Assembly (NCBI GenBank): GCA_039028635.1
Contig: JBCCHV010000043.1
Coordinates: 1 to 52,772 of the forward strand
DNA: 52,772 nt
Reading direction: 5' to 3'
Origin: Acidobacteriota bacterium
GTDB lineage: Bacteria; Acidobacteriota; Thermoanaerobaculia; Multivoradales; JBCCEF01
How positions within the stretch are numbered: position 1 is the stretch's first letter; every line of letters begins with the position of its first letter. Below are positions 41,526 through 51,057 of the stretch, piece after piece. The position numbers were made by a program, and so were the translations under genes. The notes beneath the pieces were generated by a model. It had not been told where the DNA came from. It did not search any database and was given only the letters and a program-made list of their open reading frames with translations.

Positions 41526-42953
41526 TCAGTTGGCGTAGCCGAGGGCCCGCAAGCGACGGATCTCTTCCGGGTCTTGGGGCAACTCGGTGTGGCGCCGTTC
41601 GGCCGCATCCTTCATGCCGGCCCGGGCTCGACGCAGGAAGGCGGTCAACAAGTCGTCGGCCGAAGGCGCCGCCACCGGCAAGCCGCCCAAGGACAGGCTC
41701 TCCCTGCCCAAGGGTTTCCAGAAGCCTCCGGTGGTCGGATTCGGCTCCTGCCAGGCGGAGTGATCCGCAGGCAAGCGGTCGCGGCGCAGGAAGCTGCCTT
41801 GCCAGGCGACGCCGACCTGTCCCAGGCTCTCGACGAACACCGGGACCTCGGGCTGCCGTTCCGGCGGCGGCGGAGCGCCCTCCGGAGCCGCGATGTCGAA
41901 AAAGTCGAGAACCGACGCGAACAGGCCGACGTTCGAGACCGGTTCGGCGATGCGCCGGCCGGCCGGCAGGCCCTCTCCGACCATGATCAGGGGCACCTGG
42001 ACCTGGTCGAGACCCACCGAATGGCCGTGGGCGAAGAAGAAACCGTCCTCCCCCAGGGCCTCGCCGTGGTCCGACGTCACCATCAGACGAGTTCGCGCCC
42101 CACCGGGTGTGCCGCGAAGCTCGTCGAGCCAGTCTCCGAGGCGGCGATCGAGATAGGCGATCTCACGATCGTAGCGCCGCACGTACTCGCTGGTGCGCCG
42201 CTCGTCCCCCAACACCTGATAGCGCGGCAAGGCCCCGAAGCCGGAGTGGTCCTCCCCGACCGGCAGCTCCGGCGGCTCGATCGGCCGCGTGGCGAGCTCG
42301 GGAGCCGCCGGCGGCGGGTCGTAGGGACCGTGAGGGTCCTGCAGGTGGAGCCAGAAGAAGAACGGTTCGTCGAGCTCGGCGAGCACCGCTCGAGCCTTCG
42401 CCAGCGCCTCGTCGACCCCTTGCTCGACCACCTCGCGATTGCGCTCTCGGCCGCTCATCTGGTCATCGTAGGAGGCGAACCCTTGGTCGAGGCCGAGCCG
42501 GCGGGCAAGCACCGGATTGCTCACCACCGCCGCGGTGGCGATGCCGCGATCCTGCAGCAGCTCCGCCAGGGTCACCTCCTCCGGCTCGAGCACGAACTTG
42601 CTGTTGAAGGCTCCCACCGTATGGAAGCTCGGCAGCCTGCCGGTGAACAGCGAGGCGTGGGACGGCGCCGTGCAGGACGAGGCCGAGAAGGCGTTTTCGA
42701 ACAGCAAACCTTGCTCGGCCAGGGCGGCGAGGCGGGGCGAGGTCGCCAGGCCATAACCGTAGGCCGACAGGTGGTCGGCACGCAATGTGTCGATGGTGAT
42801 CAGGATGACGTTGCCGCGGGGAGGCGGCGGTGCACAGGCGGCGAGCGTCAACGCCAAGACGAGCAGCAACGGTCGCCAAGGCGAAGCCCAACCCGGCAAT
42901 CCACCGCGGGCCCTGCGGGATCGCCGCCGATCGCCAGGTGCCATCGCCATCAT
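41526..42953 (-). CDS. Sulfatase-like alkaline-phosphatase-superfamily lipoprotein (475 aa)
   Basis: The lipobox ALTLAAC places the lipidated Cys at 40. Metal and active-site segments are VILITIDTLRADHLSAYGYG (Asp55) and SSCTAPSHASLFTG. At the formylglycine position (C/S-x-P-S-R) this protein has Thr95-A-P-S-H, so no maturation to formylglycine is expected. 'LMVTSDHGEALGED' and 'FFFAHGHSVG' are the later metal-binding pieces. Thr nucleophiles occur in phosphatase, phosphoglycerol-transferase or phosphonate-type members. Substrate unknown. Its ATG overlaps the stop of the sulfatase-TPR gene by 4 bases. Confidence 0.88.
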   Translation of the reverse strand: MMAMAPGDRRRSRRARGGLPGWASPWRPLLLVLALTLAACAPPPPRGNVILITIDTLRADHLSAYGYGLATSPRLAALAEQGLLFENAFSASSCTAPSHASLFTGRLPSFHTVGAFNSKFVLEPEEVTLAELLQDRGIATAAVVSNPVLARRLGLDQGFASYDDQMSGRERNREVVEQGVDEALAKARAVLAELDEPFFFWLHLQDPHGPYDPPPAAPELATRPIEPPELPVGEDHSGFGALPRYQVLGDERRTSEYVRRYDREIAYLDRRLGDWLDELRGTPGGARTRLMVTSDHGEALGEDGFFFAHGHSVGLDQVQVPLIMVGEGLPAGRRIAEPVSNVGLFASVLDFFDIAAPEGAPPPPERQPEVPVFVESLGQVGVAWQGSFLRRDRLPADHSAWQEPNPTTGGFWKPLGRESLSLGGLPVAAPSADDLLTAFLRRARAGMKDAAERRHTELPQDPEEIRRLRALGYAN

Positions 42954-45049
42954 GAAGCGAACAGCGCGGCGAAGCGGCGATCGGTGCGCAGTCGCTGTCG
43001 CAGCCCAGGCGCCACCGCCTCGGCCTCCGAGACGAAGGCCGCCGCCGCCGCCGCATCGCCCTCTTCGAGGGCGGTGATGGCGAGCCGCAGTCGAGCCTGC
43101 ACGAATCCCGTGTCACCGGGCCGGGCCGCCATCAGCCAGCGCCGGGCCTCGGCCTTGCGGCCCGCATCGTAGAGCATGACGCCGAGACCCGCCCGCTGCG
43201 GGAACTCGCCCTCCCAGACCTCCGCCGCCTTCAGCAGATGCTCGAGGGCGGCGGCCGGCCGGCCGACCCCCTGCTCGGCCGCCGCCAAATTACTCCACAA
43301 GCGGCCGTTGCCGGGATCGAGCTCGGCGGCGCGACGAAACGCCCCGATGGCCCGTTCGAGATCGCCCCGGCGTCCGATGGTGGTCCCCAAATTGGCCCAG
43401 GCCGCCACCCGCCGCGGCTGCAGCCGGATGGTCTCCATCCACTGCTCTTCGGCGCGCTCGAGCTCGCCGAGGCGGGTCAGGGAATCGGCCAGCGCATAGC
43501 GCGCTTCCGGCTGGTCCGGATCGAGCCGCACCGCCCGTTCGAGGAAGGGCACGGCGGCCGCCGGATCGCCCGCCTTGAGGGCGGCGATGCCGCTGCGCAG
43601 GACGGCGAACCGGTTGTCCGGATCGCCCTCCAGAACATCCTCGAAGATGGCGCGGGCGGCGGCGAAGTCGGCCCGGCGCAGGGCCACCTCGGCGGCGATC
43701 AACTGGTTGCGCTCGCGGTTGCGGTCCTTGGGATCGTCGAGGCCCGGGGGCGGCTCGTCGTCGCTGCCGCCACTTCCCAGATAGCCCAGGGCCCGCAGCG
43801 CGGCGAGGGCCTCGCCGTCGGCGGCGGCCGAGGAACCGACCACCGCGCGGCCTTCGATCTCCCGCTGGATCGCCCGCATGCGACGCAAAACCGACTCGTC
43901 CTCAGCGCTGCGATCGTTGGCTTCCGCAGGATCCTCGGTGAGCTGGTAGAGCTCCGGACGCGGCGCCCAAACCAGCTTCCAATCGGCGGTCCGCACGGCG
44001 GCGAGGGGCGCCCATCCATAGGTGATCCAGGGTTGACGACTCTCGAGGTAGGCCGGCGGAATCTCCTGCTCGCGGCCCTCCAGGGTCGCCCGCAGGCTGA
44101 CTCCGTCGCTGTCCTCGAAGGCGGCGAGGCCGAGCAGATCGAGCAGGGTCGGAGCGACGTCCACCAGGCGAGCCGGAGCCTGGCTTTCGCCAGCCGCCAC
44201 CCGGCTGGGACCGTGAAACACCATCGGCACCAGCATGGTGGCGTCGTAGATGAAGAAGCCGTGGGTCTGCTCACGGTGCTGCCCCAGGCTCTCGCCGTGG
44301 TCGGCGGCGAAGACCGTCAGCCGGTCGCCTTCGGGCAGCTCGGCGAGCAGGCGACCGATGGCTCGATCGACCAATGCCACCTCGCCGTGATAGCGCCCGC
44401 GAGGGCCTTCCTTGACCAGCTCCGGAGGCGGGTCATAGGGGTCGTGGGGGTCATAAAAGTGGAGCCACAGAAACCACGGTGACTCGACGCCCCGGACCCA
44501 ATCGAGGGCCGCATCGACGGTCTGCGGCGCCGGCCGCTCGACCCAGCCTTCCTCCCCCACCGGCAGGCGGTCGTCGTAATGGTCGAAACCCCGGTCGGCC
44601 CCGAAGAGGGCGCGCAGTGGGTAGCCACTGACGAAGCCCGCGGTGCGGTAACCGAGCCCCTGGAGACGCTCCGCCAGAGTTTCGGCGCCGCCGGCGAAGA
44701 CCTGACCGTTGTCGCGCACCCCGTGGCGGCGAGGATAGAGACCGGTGAACATGGAGAGATGAGACGGCAGCGTCAGCGGCACCGGCGCCACCGCCGCCGG
44801 GAAGCGAAAACCTTCCGCGGCCAGGCGGTCGAGGACCGGCGTCTCGTTCTGCCCGGCAACCCAGCCGAGGGCGTCCGGACGCAGCGTGTCGACGGTGATC
44901 AAGAGAACGTCGGGCTGCTCGTCCAGCCCCACGGCACCCGGCCCACAGGCGGTGACGAGCAGGGCCAGCAGCGAGGCGCTGACGATGCCACCGGCGAGGC
45001 GACAGAGGTTGCCCCGCCGCAGCGCCCCTCGGCGGGCTTCCGGCATCAC
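42950..45049 (-). CDS. Sulfatase-like lipoprotein with TPR array (699 aa)
   Basis: The lipobox LLVTAC marks Cys35. The sulfatase-like domain covers about 45-440: VLLITVDTLRPDALGW, VPLTLPSHLSMFTG with Thr93 at the formylglycine position, 'FAADHGESLGQHREQTHGFFIYD'. A TPR array fills about 460-650 (FAVLRSGIAALKAGDPAAAVPFLERAV; AWANLGTTIGRRGDLERAIGAFRRAAEL). The TPRs probably bind the downstream sulfatase-like protein or an assembly partner. Both neighbours overlap by 4 bases. The hydrolase has no Cys for FGly and may act on phosphoesters or be non-catalytic. Confidence 0.88.
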   Translation of the reverse strand: MMPEARRGALRRGNLCRLAGGIVSASLLALLVTACGPGAVGLDEQPDVLLITVDTLRPDALGWVAGQNETPVLDRLAAEGFRFPAAVAPVPLTLPSHLSMFTGLYPRRHGVRDNGQVFAGGAETLAERLQGLGYRTAGFVSGYPLRALFGADRGFDHYDDRLPVGEEGWVERPAPQTVDAALDWVRGVESPWFLWLHFYDPHDPYDPPPELVKEGPRGRYHGEVALVDRAIGRLLAELPEGDRLTVFAADHGESLGQHREQTHGFFIYDATMLVPMVFHGPSRVAAGESQAPARLVDVAPTLLDLLGLAAFEDSDGVSLRATLEGREQEIPPAYLESRQPWITYGWAPLAAVRTADWKLVWAPRPELYQLTEDPAEANDRSAEDESVLRRMRAIQREIEGRAVVGSSAAADGEALAALRALGYLGSGGSDDEPPPGLDDPKDRNRERNQLIAAEVALRRADFAAARAIFEDVLEGDPDNRFAVLRSGIAALKAGDPAAAVPFLERAVRLDPDQPEARYALADSLTRLGELERAEEQWMETIRLQPRRVAAWANLGTTIGRRGDLERAIGAFRRAAELDPGNGRLWSNLAAAEQGVGRPAAALEHLLKAAEVWEGEFPQRAGLGVMLYDAGRKAEARRWLMAARPGDTGFVQARLRLAITALEEGDAAAAAAFVSEAEAVAPGLRQRLRTDRRFAALFAS

Positions 45050-46476
45050 CCCCCGACGGTCTTCGACAAGACGCCGGAGAGCCGCTCCTTGAGCCCGCTA
45101 CGGGTGACCAAGTCGATGAAGTAGTAGTAGGTCTGCCCGGCTTCGACCTCGCGGTCGACGAACTCGTAGCGGCCGACGTTGCCGGGTCCCGGCAGGGCCT
45201 TCACCATCTCGTCGCTCACCCGCCGGAACGGCCCTTCGGGGTCCAGCGAGCGATAGACGAAGTAGCCGAAGATGTGATCCTGCTTGCGCACCGACCAGGC
45301 CAAGCGAGCGCTCGCTTCGGCGGATTCCGCTGGGGCATCCGCTGGGGCCGCCGTCGGTGTCGGCACCGTCGGAGCGGGTCCAGGTGGCGCGCTGCTCTCC
45401 GGGGGCTTCTTCGGCAGCTTGGCCGAGGGTTTCAGATGCTTGCGCCCCTCGATTCGAATCGGTTGATCGGTGAGCGCTCCAATGTCGTGCACCACCGCCG
45501 TCTTGCTCGCGACGATCCCCGAATAGGTCAGCGGCATCGGCTCTTGTTGACCCGCGAAGTAAAGGTCGAGGGTGCCCCGCAGCTCACCGACTTGGGGTGG
45601 CTCCCAGGTCAGCTCCAGGCGCTGGCAGGATTCCTCTCCAGGACACTCGGAGACCTTCGTCTGCAGGCCGCGAACGGTCGCGGGCTCGATCCGTTCGAGC
45701 TCGACCTCGCCGCCGTTCTGAGCTCGAAAAACGATCTCCTTGGTCATCGGCTCGCCGATGCGGAGCAATCCGAGGTTGGCGGGATTCTCACTCGGCACGA
45801 TGTCCCCGTAGACCGTCGCGCGATACTCCAAGAGATAGCTCGACTGCGCCGCGACCCCGGTCCGCAGCTCGATCTTGCCGGCGACAAAGCCGAGCGGCAC
45901 CTCCGGAGTCAAGCGCACCGACAGTCGCCGACCCTGGCCTCCGGCCGTCGGGCCGAGCTCGCGAATCTCGACGAACTCGGGGCCCTGGGCCACCGCAATC
46001 GAGCCGAGATCGTCGGCCTCGCGACTGGTGAGGACGAACTCCCGGACAGCGCCCTGTTGACGCAGCACATCGCCGAAAACCACGCGCCCGGCTTCCGGCC
46101 AGTAGGCCGAGTGCACGAAGCCCTCGAGCAACAGCTTGATCTCGGGAGTCGCCCCGTCATCGGTGCGAACGGCGAAACGAAAGGCGGTTTGGCCGAGGCG
46201 ATCTCCCACCGGTTGGCGCACCCGGATCTCTCCCCTCTCGCCAGGCGCCACCTGCTCGGGAACCGCCGTGACGCTGCCGGTTCGAAGGATCGCCTCCGTC
46301 TCCTTGATCGTCACCGCCTCGGCCGAGCGATTGACGAAGCCGAAGACGTGTTCGACGTCCTGGAACTGAAAGACCTCGCCGAGGTTGGCGACCCGCTCGT
46401 CGAACTGGAGCTGAGCGGAGGCCGCGGGAACCCAGAGCAGGGCGAAAAGGGTGGTCGAGATGAGCCAACGTGCCAT
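45046..46476 (-). CDS. DUF1573-like/FnIII-like secreted protein (476 aa)
   Basis: A signal peptide (about 1-21, STTLFALLWVPAASAQ) precedes DUF1573-type repeats of about 100 residues (LQFDERVANLGEVFQFQDVEHVFGFVNRSAEAVTI; then NPANLGLLRIGEPMTKEIVFRAQNGG). A Pro/Ala linker (about 350-380) follows. The C-terminal domain (about 385-476) has 'HIFGYFVYRSLDPEGPFRRVS' and 'YYYFIDLVTRSGLKERLSGVL'. That domain is of the same type as the lipoprotein at 51058-51471. Function unknown; an extracellular binding or scaffold role fits. First gene of the operon with the two sulfatase-like genes (4-base overlap). Confidence 0.8.
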   Translation of the reverse strand: MARWLISTTLFALLWVPAASAQLQFDERVANLGEVFQFQDVEHVFGFVNRSAEAVTIKETEAILRTGSVTAVPEQVAPGERGEIRVRQPVGDRLGQTAFRFAVRTDDGATPEIKLLLEGFVHSAYWPEAGRVVFGDVLRQQGAVREFVLTSREADDLGSIAVAQGPEFVEIRELGPTAGGQGRRLSVRLTPEVPLGFVAGKIELRTGVAAQSSYLLEYRATVYGDIVPSENPANLGLLRIGEPMTKEIVFRAQNGGEVELERIEPATVRGLQTKVSECPGEESCQRLELTWEPPQVGELRGTLDLYFAGQQEPMPLTYSGIVASKTAVVHDIGALTDQPIRIEGRKHLKPSAKLPKKPPESSAPPGPAPTVPTPTAAPADAPAESAEASARLAWSVRKQDHIFGYFVYRSLDPEGPFRRVSDEMVKALPGPGNVGRYEFVDREVEAGQTYYYFIDLVTRSGLKERLSGVLSKTVGG

Positions 46477-46638
46477 CGCTGTCCTCGTCTGCGTTGGTGG
46501 AGATTTGGCAAGGACCCGAACGATAGCCCGTCATCCGCCGCCGGAAGTGGGCTGTCAGGCGCTGGGAATCCTTGCGTCCGAAACTTGCAGTCATTCCTGG
46601 GAGATTCTCGCCAGGCGGGGAAAGTCTACTCCAAAACA

Positions 46639-46667
46639 AAACCACCCCCGGCCAGCGGGGGTGGTTT
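46639..46667 (-). terminator. Intrinsic terminator of the 46691-47314 gene
   Basis: AAACCACCCCCG (46639-46650) and CGGGGGTGGTTT (46656-46667) form a perfect 12-bp stem with a 5-base loop. Read leftward it is followed by TTTTGTTTT. It lies 24 bases beyond the stop of the leftward gene. Confidence 0.9.
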
Positions 46668-46690
46668 CAATTCCTGACGGAAAGAACGAG

Positions 46691-47314
46691 TTACTCGATG
46701 GTGAACTCGATCAGCTCGACCGGCAGCGGGCCGGTGATGGTCAGGTTGTACGGACCGTCGTCGCGGGTGCCACCGACGGCGTAGAAGGAATCGACATAGA
46801 AGAAGTGCTGCGTGGCACCGGCGAGGGCCACCGGTCCGATGGTCTCGTCGGAGACGGCGCCACAGGGGTTGCCACCGGCGTTGGCGGCAAAGCAGTCGTC
46901 GGAGCCGGCGACGCAGGAGGTGCCGTCGTTACAGGTGGTGAGGATGTAGATCGACGGGTCGTAGTTGGCGTCGGACGTGGTCACCGTGAAGGTGGCGTTG
47001 TTGCCGCCGCCGGTGGTGAAGGTGTAGATCTCGTCCGGACCGGCCACGGTGGTGTAGTTGCCGTTGCAGCCGATCGGCACGGTGCCGACCGTGTCGGTGT
47101 TGCCAACGGTGGTGCCACCGTCACTGAACATACCGCCGGGGCCGACACCCGGGATCACCGTCGGAGACGAGCAATCATCGGTACCAGCGGGAGGGGTCTC
47201 ACCAGCGACGATACCGTTGCGGTAGTCGGCCTTCGAATCGTAGTAGAGGTCCGCGTAGACCCCCATGGCAACCATCAGAACGGCGACCACCATAGCGATG
47301 TACTTGAGCTTCAT
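46691..47314 (-). CDS. Small secreted beta-rich protein (207 aa)
   Basis: The signal peptide MKLKYIAMVVAVLMVAMGVYA is followed by a Gly/Thr/Asp/Cys-rich sequence with regularly spaced Cys pairs (DDCSS; IGCNGN; TTCNDGTSC; DDCFA; NPCG). 'YTFTTGGGNNATFTVTTSDANYDPSIYILTTC' and 'FFYVDSFYAVGGTRDDGPYNLTIT' are the typical pattern of PPC-like (pre-peptidase C-terminal) domains. No enzymatic motif is seen; an extracellular adhesive or binding protein is likely. It has its own terminator and an AGGAGG start site. Confidence 0.85.
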   Translation of the reverse strand: MKLKYIAMVVAVLMVAMGVYADLYYDSKADYRNGIVAGETPPAGTDDCSSPTVIPGVGPGGMFSDGGTTVGNTDTVGTVPIGCNGNYTTVAGPDEIYTFTTGGGNNATFTVTTSDANYDPSIYILTTCNDGTSCVAGSDDCFAANAGGNPCGAVSDETIGPVALAGATQHFFYVDSFYAVGGTRDDGPYNLTITGPLPVELIEFTIE

Positions 47315-47402
47315 CAGTCTCTTCCTCCTAGAGTTCGAGCTCCACAGCGAGCTCAGAAATAAAGCGGTTGATGCTTAAACAGAAACTGCGATCGGATCGG
47401 TT

Positions 47403-48032
47403 CTAGACCGACGCATTCGGGGGGGGAACCCGGGGCTCTCGCCGGGGACGCTCGCAGCCATCGACGGAAACGTCGACGCGACGATCGTTGGCCGGTCCGA
47501 GAAAGACTCCGGGAATCGCCATCGGCAAGAGAACAAGCGCGAACCCAATCGAGCTCGGCGCTCCCTCGTCGTGACTTCTCACGCCATCTCGGCGCACCGC
47601 GCCGAGACTGAATTCTTGTCCCGAGGGCAGCACATAGGCCAGCTCGTAGACACACCGGCCTTCGAAGCAGGCCGTATCGCGGAACCGATAGACATCCGAG
47701 CCCGGATGGGCGGCGATCTCCGTCACCAGAGCAGGCTCGCCGTGGGCGCCGGCGCGGTAGACGCGGAAGAAACCGCCTTCCTCGTCGATGCGGGCACGCC
47801 AGGTGAGCTCGGAGGGGGAGTAGTCCGGCAGCGCAACGCGATCCCAGAGCGGGGAAGCGCCGTCGGAGAGATCGCTCGCGGGAAGAGCAAGACGCCCGTT
47901 CGGCAAACCGTCGCCCGTCGGCTCGACGGTCGCCAGAAGCGCCGGAGCCAGGAACAGGGCCACAATCAGGGCTGCAGCAGAGGACACTCCTCTACAAATC
48001 ACCCCTCGCCGTTGCAGTGCGTCGTTTCGCAT
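47403..48032 (-). CDS. Secreted FnIII-like protein with C-terminal membrane segment (209 aa)
   Basis: Signal peptide about 15-34 (SSAAALIVALFLAPALLATVE). The central domain (about 75-145) begins LTWRARIDEEGGFFRVYRAG and ends 'CVYELAYVLPSGQEFSLGAV', resembling a fibronectin-III-like fold with one disulphide candidate (CFEGRC). A hydrophobic stretch (SSIGFALVLLPMAIPGVFLG) may anchor it, followed by a basic tail. No family assigned. ATG 48032 precedes the signal peptide; a longer frame to 48659 overlaps the C25 gene and was ignored. Confidence 0.65.
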   Translation of the reverse strand: MRNDALQRRGVICRGVSSAAALIVALFLAPALLATVEPTGDGLPNGRLALPASDLSDGASPLWDRVALPDYSPSELTWRARIDEEGGFFRVYRAGAHGEPALVTEIAAHPGSDVYRFRDTACFEGRCVYELAYVLPSGQEFSLGAVRRDGVRSHDEGAPSSIGFALVLLPMAIPGVFLGPANDRRVDVSVDGCERPRREPRVPPPNASV

Positions 48033-48293
48033 GAATAGCTGGACGACCGGATCACAGATGGGCACTCGAAAGCCCCGGTACCCACCCGAGAATACTCTTC
48101 GTCTCGATGGCGCGCACTTTACCACAGGGTGACAAGCCACGACCAGTCCGAAATCCTGCACCCCGCGAGGAGGTTTGCGAGCCTCCATGACAGGAGCTTT
48201 CGAGGCCGGCGGGCCAGCCCTTCCGGAGCAGTGGGAGAAACCTCTTCTCGTGCTAACGTGGCGGCATCTTCTCGTTACTCCCCCGAGTTCGCC

Positions 48294-50915
48294 GTGCTCC
48301 TCAAACGCTCGTTCCCCGTCGTCCTCGCGCTGATCGTGGCGTGTGCCTGCAGCCATCTCCTGGCGGACGGCGCGGCAGCACCCGGCGACCAGCCTGACAG
48401 CCCGGCCTTCAAGATCGAGACGCAAGCTGCTGGCGTTCACCGCATCGCCTTCGAAGACCTGCGCATGGAGCCGGCCTTCTGGAGCTCCCGGGCTCTCCGC
48501 CTCAGCCACCGCGGCAATCCGGTGCCGATTCACCTGGTGGACGGCGGCGACGGTCGTTTCGGTCCGGGAGACTACTTCGAGTTCCTCGCCGAGCGTTTGG
48601 GTGGCGAGGATCGCTACCATCATGGCTGGTCGACCCACAACGTCTACTGGCTGCGCCAAAGCCGGGAGCCCTCGCCACAGCTCGTGACGCGCCGCGCCAC
48701 GGCCGCAACCCCCGCAACCCCATCGGCCCTGCGCTCACCGGCCCACTTCGAGGACGAGAAGGTCTTCCTGCGCTTCCCCAACGAGAGTCAGCACAGCACC
48801 GAAGTCTGGTACTGGCAGCGCCTCAGCCACATCGACCCGGAGCCCTTCCGCACTGAGCTCGAGCTGCCCCACCTCGCCCGCCAAGGGGACCAGCTGATCG
48901 CTCTCGAAGTGCGCCTTCGGGGTTGGTCTCAGCTCGCCGACCGGCCGCGGCCGGAGGAGCCCGATCACGTCCTCGACATCTGGCTCGAAGACCGGCGCCT
49001 GCTGCGCACGAGCTGGAACAACTCGCCTCGGGGCCACCAAGTCCGACTGCCGGTGGAGCTCTCGGCAGAGGTCGCCAACGGCCTCGAGCTGCGCTTCGAG
49101 GTACCCGCGCGACCGCGCGACCCGCAGCAGCCGGACGGTGATCGATTGGTCGACGTCGCGGTCCTCGACTGGGTGCATCTCGAGTACCCAGTGGACTCCG
49201 CCGTCGGCGATCCCGGCCACCGCCTGAGCCACGATGGCGGTGGTCTCGTCCAGCTCCGGGGCCGTCCCGAGGTCGAGCTCGCCCTCTGGCCCGTCACCGG
49301 CGGTCGCGTCCTGCTGCCGGCCGGAGGAGAAGTCTTCTCGGCCGCCGTCGGCGAGTCCTTCTTCGCCACCGCCGGCGACGCCCTGCGCCCGACCTCGGTG
49401 CGCCCCGCGGCACCGCCGAAGCTGCGCCGCAATCAGCTCGGTGCCGACTACATCATCGTCGTCCACCCGCGCTTGCGACGCGCCGTCCTGCCGCTGGCGG
49501 AGGCCCATCGCCGGCGCGGCCTGCGGGTCGAAGTGGTCAACATCGAGCGCGTCTACGACGAGTTTGGCGACGGCATCCCGCACCCGCAGGCGCTGCGCGA
49601 CTTCCTCGCCTGGGCGCATCGCCGCTGGCAGCGCCCGCAGCCGCGTTTCGTGCTCCTTGTCGGTGACGCCAGCTGGGACACCAAGAACGATGTCGTCTTG
49701 CGCGGCAACTACGCGCGTGCTCCCTATGCTCCCGGCCGCGGCATCATCCTGGGAACCAACCGCGACCAGGTCTACGCCGACAAACCGTTTCAGAACCGCC
49801 GCAACCTGATCCCCACCTGGAGCTATCCCACCCTCCTCGGCCACGCCGCCACGGACAACTGGTTCGTCGACGTCGCAGACGACGACCGGCGGCCGGAGAT
49901 GGCCATCGGGCGCTGGCCCGTCGCCGATCCCGAAGAAGTCGAAGCGATCGTCGAAAAGACCCTGCGCCAGCTCGAGGCGCCGCCGCTCCATCGCGCCAAG
50001 CGTGATGTCCTGTGGATCAGCGACGGCAATCCGATCCTCGGCACCACCACCGATCGCCTGGTGCGCATCGCCACCAGCCGCGGCTTCACCACAAAAGAGA
50101 TTCGTCCGGAGTCCAGTGACGCCTCACCAGAAGAGCGTCGCGAGCGGCTGCTCGCCGCCTTCGATGGCCAGCCCTCGTTGGTGCACTTCTTCGGCCACGG
50201 CGGTCGCAGCATCTGGCGCACCGGCATGGGGGAAGAAGAAAGTCGGAGGGATCTCTTCACCCTCGACGACCTCGATCAACTCGCGCCGCGGGACCGGCTA
50301 CCGGTTCTGCTCAGCATGAGTTGCTACTCGGCACCCTTCGATCATCCCAACGTCGACTCCATCGGCGAGAAGTTCTTGCGCCTCGAAGACCGCGGCGCCG
50401 CGGCCGTGGTCGCCGCCAGCGCGCGCAATTCCCCCACCTTCAAGATGAGCTGGAGCCTGCTGCTCGAGTTCACCCGCCACGACACCATTGGCGAGGCCAT
50501 CGTGGCGGCGAAGCGGCGCAGCCACAGTCGCGACTTCATCGAGCAGTACAACCTGCTGGGGGACCCGGCGCTGCCGACTCCCCTGCCGAGCAGCCAGATC
50601 GAGCTGCGCGAGGCGGTCACCCTCGCGGACGCCCGTCCGGCGGTGCTGATCGATCGTTTCGGTAGCGACAGCTCGGTCCTGGTCGAGTGGCTCGCTGACG
50701 ACGGCACGGTGCTGGCGGAAGAAGAGCTGCCGCTCTCCGGCGCTGGAGCCATGGCGGTCTACGGCGAGCGCGAAGCACCGCCCTCGAGCCGGCCCACGGC
50801 GGTGCGCGTCTACGCCTGGGATCGCGCCGCCGGCAGGGACGGAGCCGGCCACCTCGCCCTCTCCACCAAGGCGTCCCCGCGGCGCCTGGCGGCGCAGCGC
50901 AGCGGCGAGCGCTGA
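48294..50915 (+). CDS. Gingipain-like C25 family peptidase (about 873 aa)
   Basis: Signal peptide after a GTG start at 48294 (VLLKRSFPVVLALIVACACSHLLA). A long beta-rich N-terminal part (about 30-370) is followed by the C25 catalytic domain. That starts 'GADYIIVVHPRLRRAVLPLAEAHRRRGLRVEVV' and contains 'FVLLVGDASWDTKNDV'. The catalytic His635 lies in VHFFGHGGRS and Cys677 in LLSMSCYSAPFDHP. The end ('VTLADARPAVLIDRFGSDSSVLVEW') is a short beta domain; no type IX sorting domain is recognised. Extracellular or periplasmic cysteine endopeptidase is the likely role. Start weakly supported; the frame is open to 48129. Confidence 0.85.
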   Translation: MLLKRSFPVVLALIVACACSHLLADGAAAPGDQPDSPAFKIETQAAGVHRIAFEDLRMEPAFWSSRALRLSHRGNPVPIHLVDGGDGRFGPGDYFEFLAERLGGEDRYHHGWSTHNVYWLRQSREPSPQLVTRRATAATPATPSALRSPAHFEDEKVFLRFPNESQHSTEVWYWQRLSHIDPEPFRTELELPHLARQGDQLIALEVRLRGWSQLADRPRPEEPDHVLDIWLEDRRLLRTSWNNSPRGHQVRLPVELSAEVANGLELRFEVPARPRDPQQPDGDRLVDVAVLDWVHLEYPVDSAVGDPGHRLSHDGGGLVQLRGRPEVELALWPVTGGRVLLPAGGEVFSAAVGESFFATAGDALRPTSVRPAAPPKLRRNQLGADYIIVVHPRLRRAVLPLAEAHRRRGLRVEVVNIERVYDEFGDGIPHPQALRDFLAWAHRRWQRPQPRFVLLVGDASWDTKNDVVLRGNYARAPYAPGRGIILGTNRDQVYADKPFQNRRNLIPTWSYPTLLGHAATDNWFVDVADDDRRPEMAIGRWPVADPEEVEAIVEKTLRQLEAPPLHRAKRDVLWISDGNPILGTTTDRLVRIATSRGFTTKEIRPESSDASPEERRERLLAAFDGQPSLVHFFGHGGRSIWRTGMGEEESRRDLFTLDDLDQLAPRDRLPVLLSMSCYSAPFDHPNVDSIGEKFLRLEDRGAAAVVAASARNSPTFKMSWSLLLEFTRHDTIGEAIVAAKRRSHSRDFIEQYNLLGDPALPTPLPSSQIELREAVTLADARPAVLIDRFGSDSSVLVEWLADDGTVLAEEELPLSGAGAMAVYGEREAPPSSRPTAVRVYAWDRAAGRDGAGHLALSTKASPRRLAAQRSGER

Positions 50916-51057
50916 CCCCCCTCGCGCCGCCATCGGCGCCCCCGAGAGCAAGCTCCCAGAGGCCACCGAAGGGCTTCGATCTGCTACTCTTCCGGCTCGC
51001 TTCGACCCACCCTCGAGACCACCACCTCCCTGAACGAGGTCTCTGGAGATGGCCTTC

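Noticed and set aside
41526-45049. Formylglycine-type sulfatases
   Set aside because: The C/S-x-P-S-R motif is T-x-P-S-H in both, so only 'sulfatase-like' is supported.
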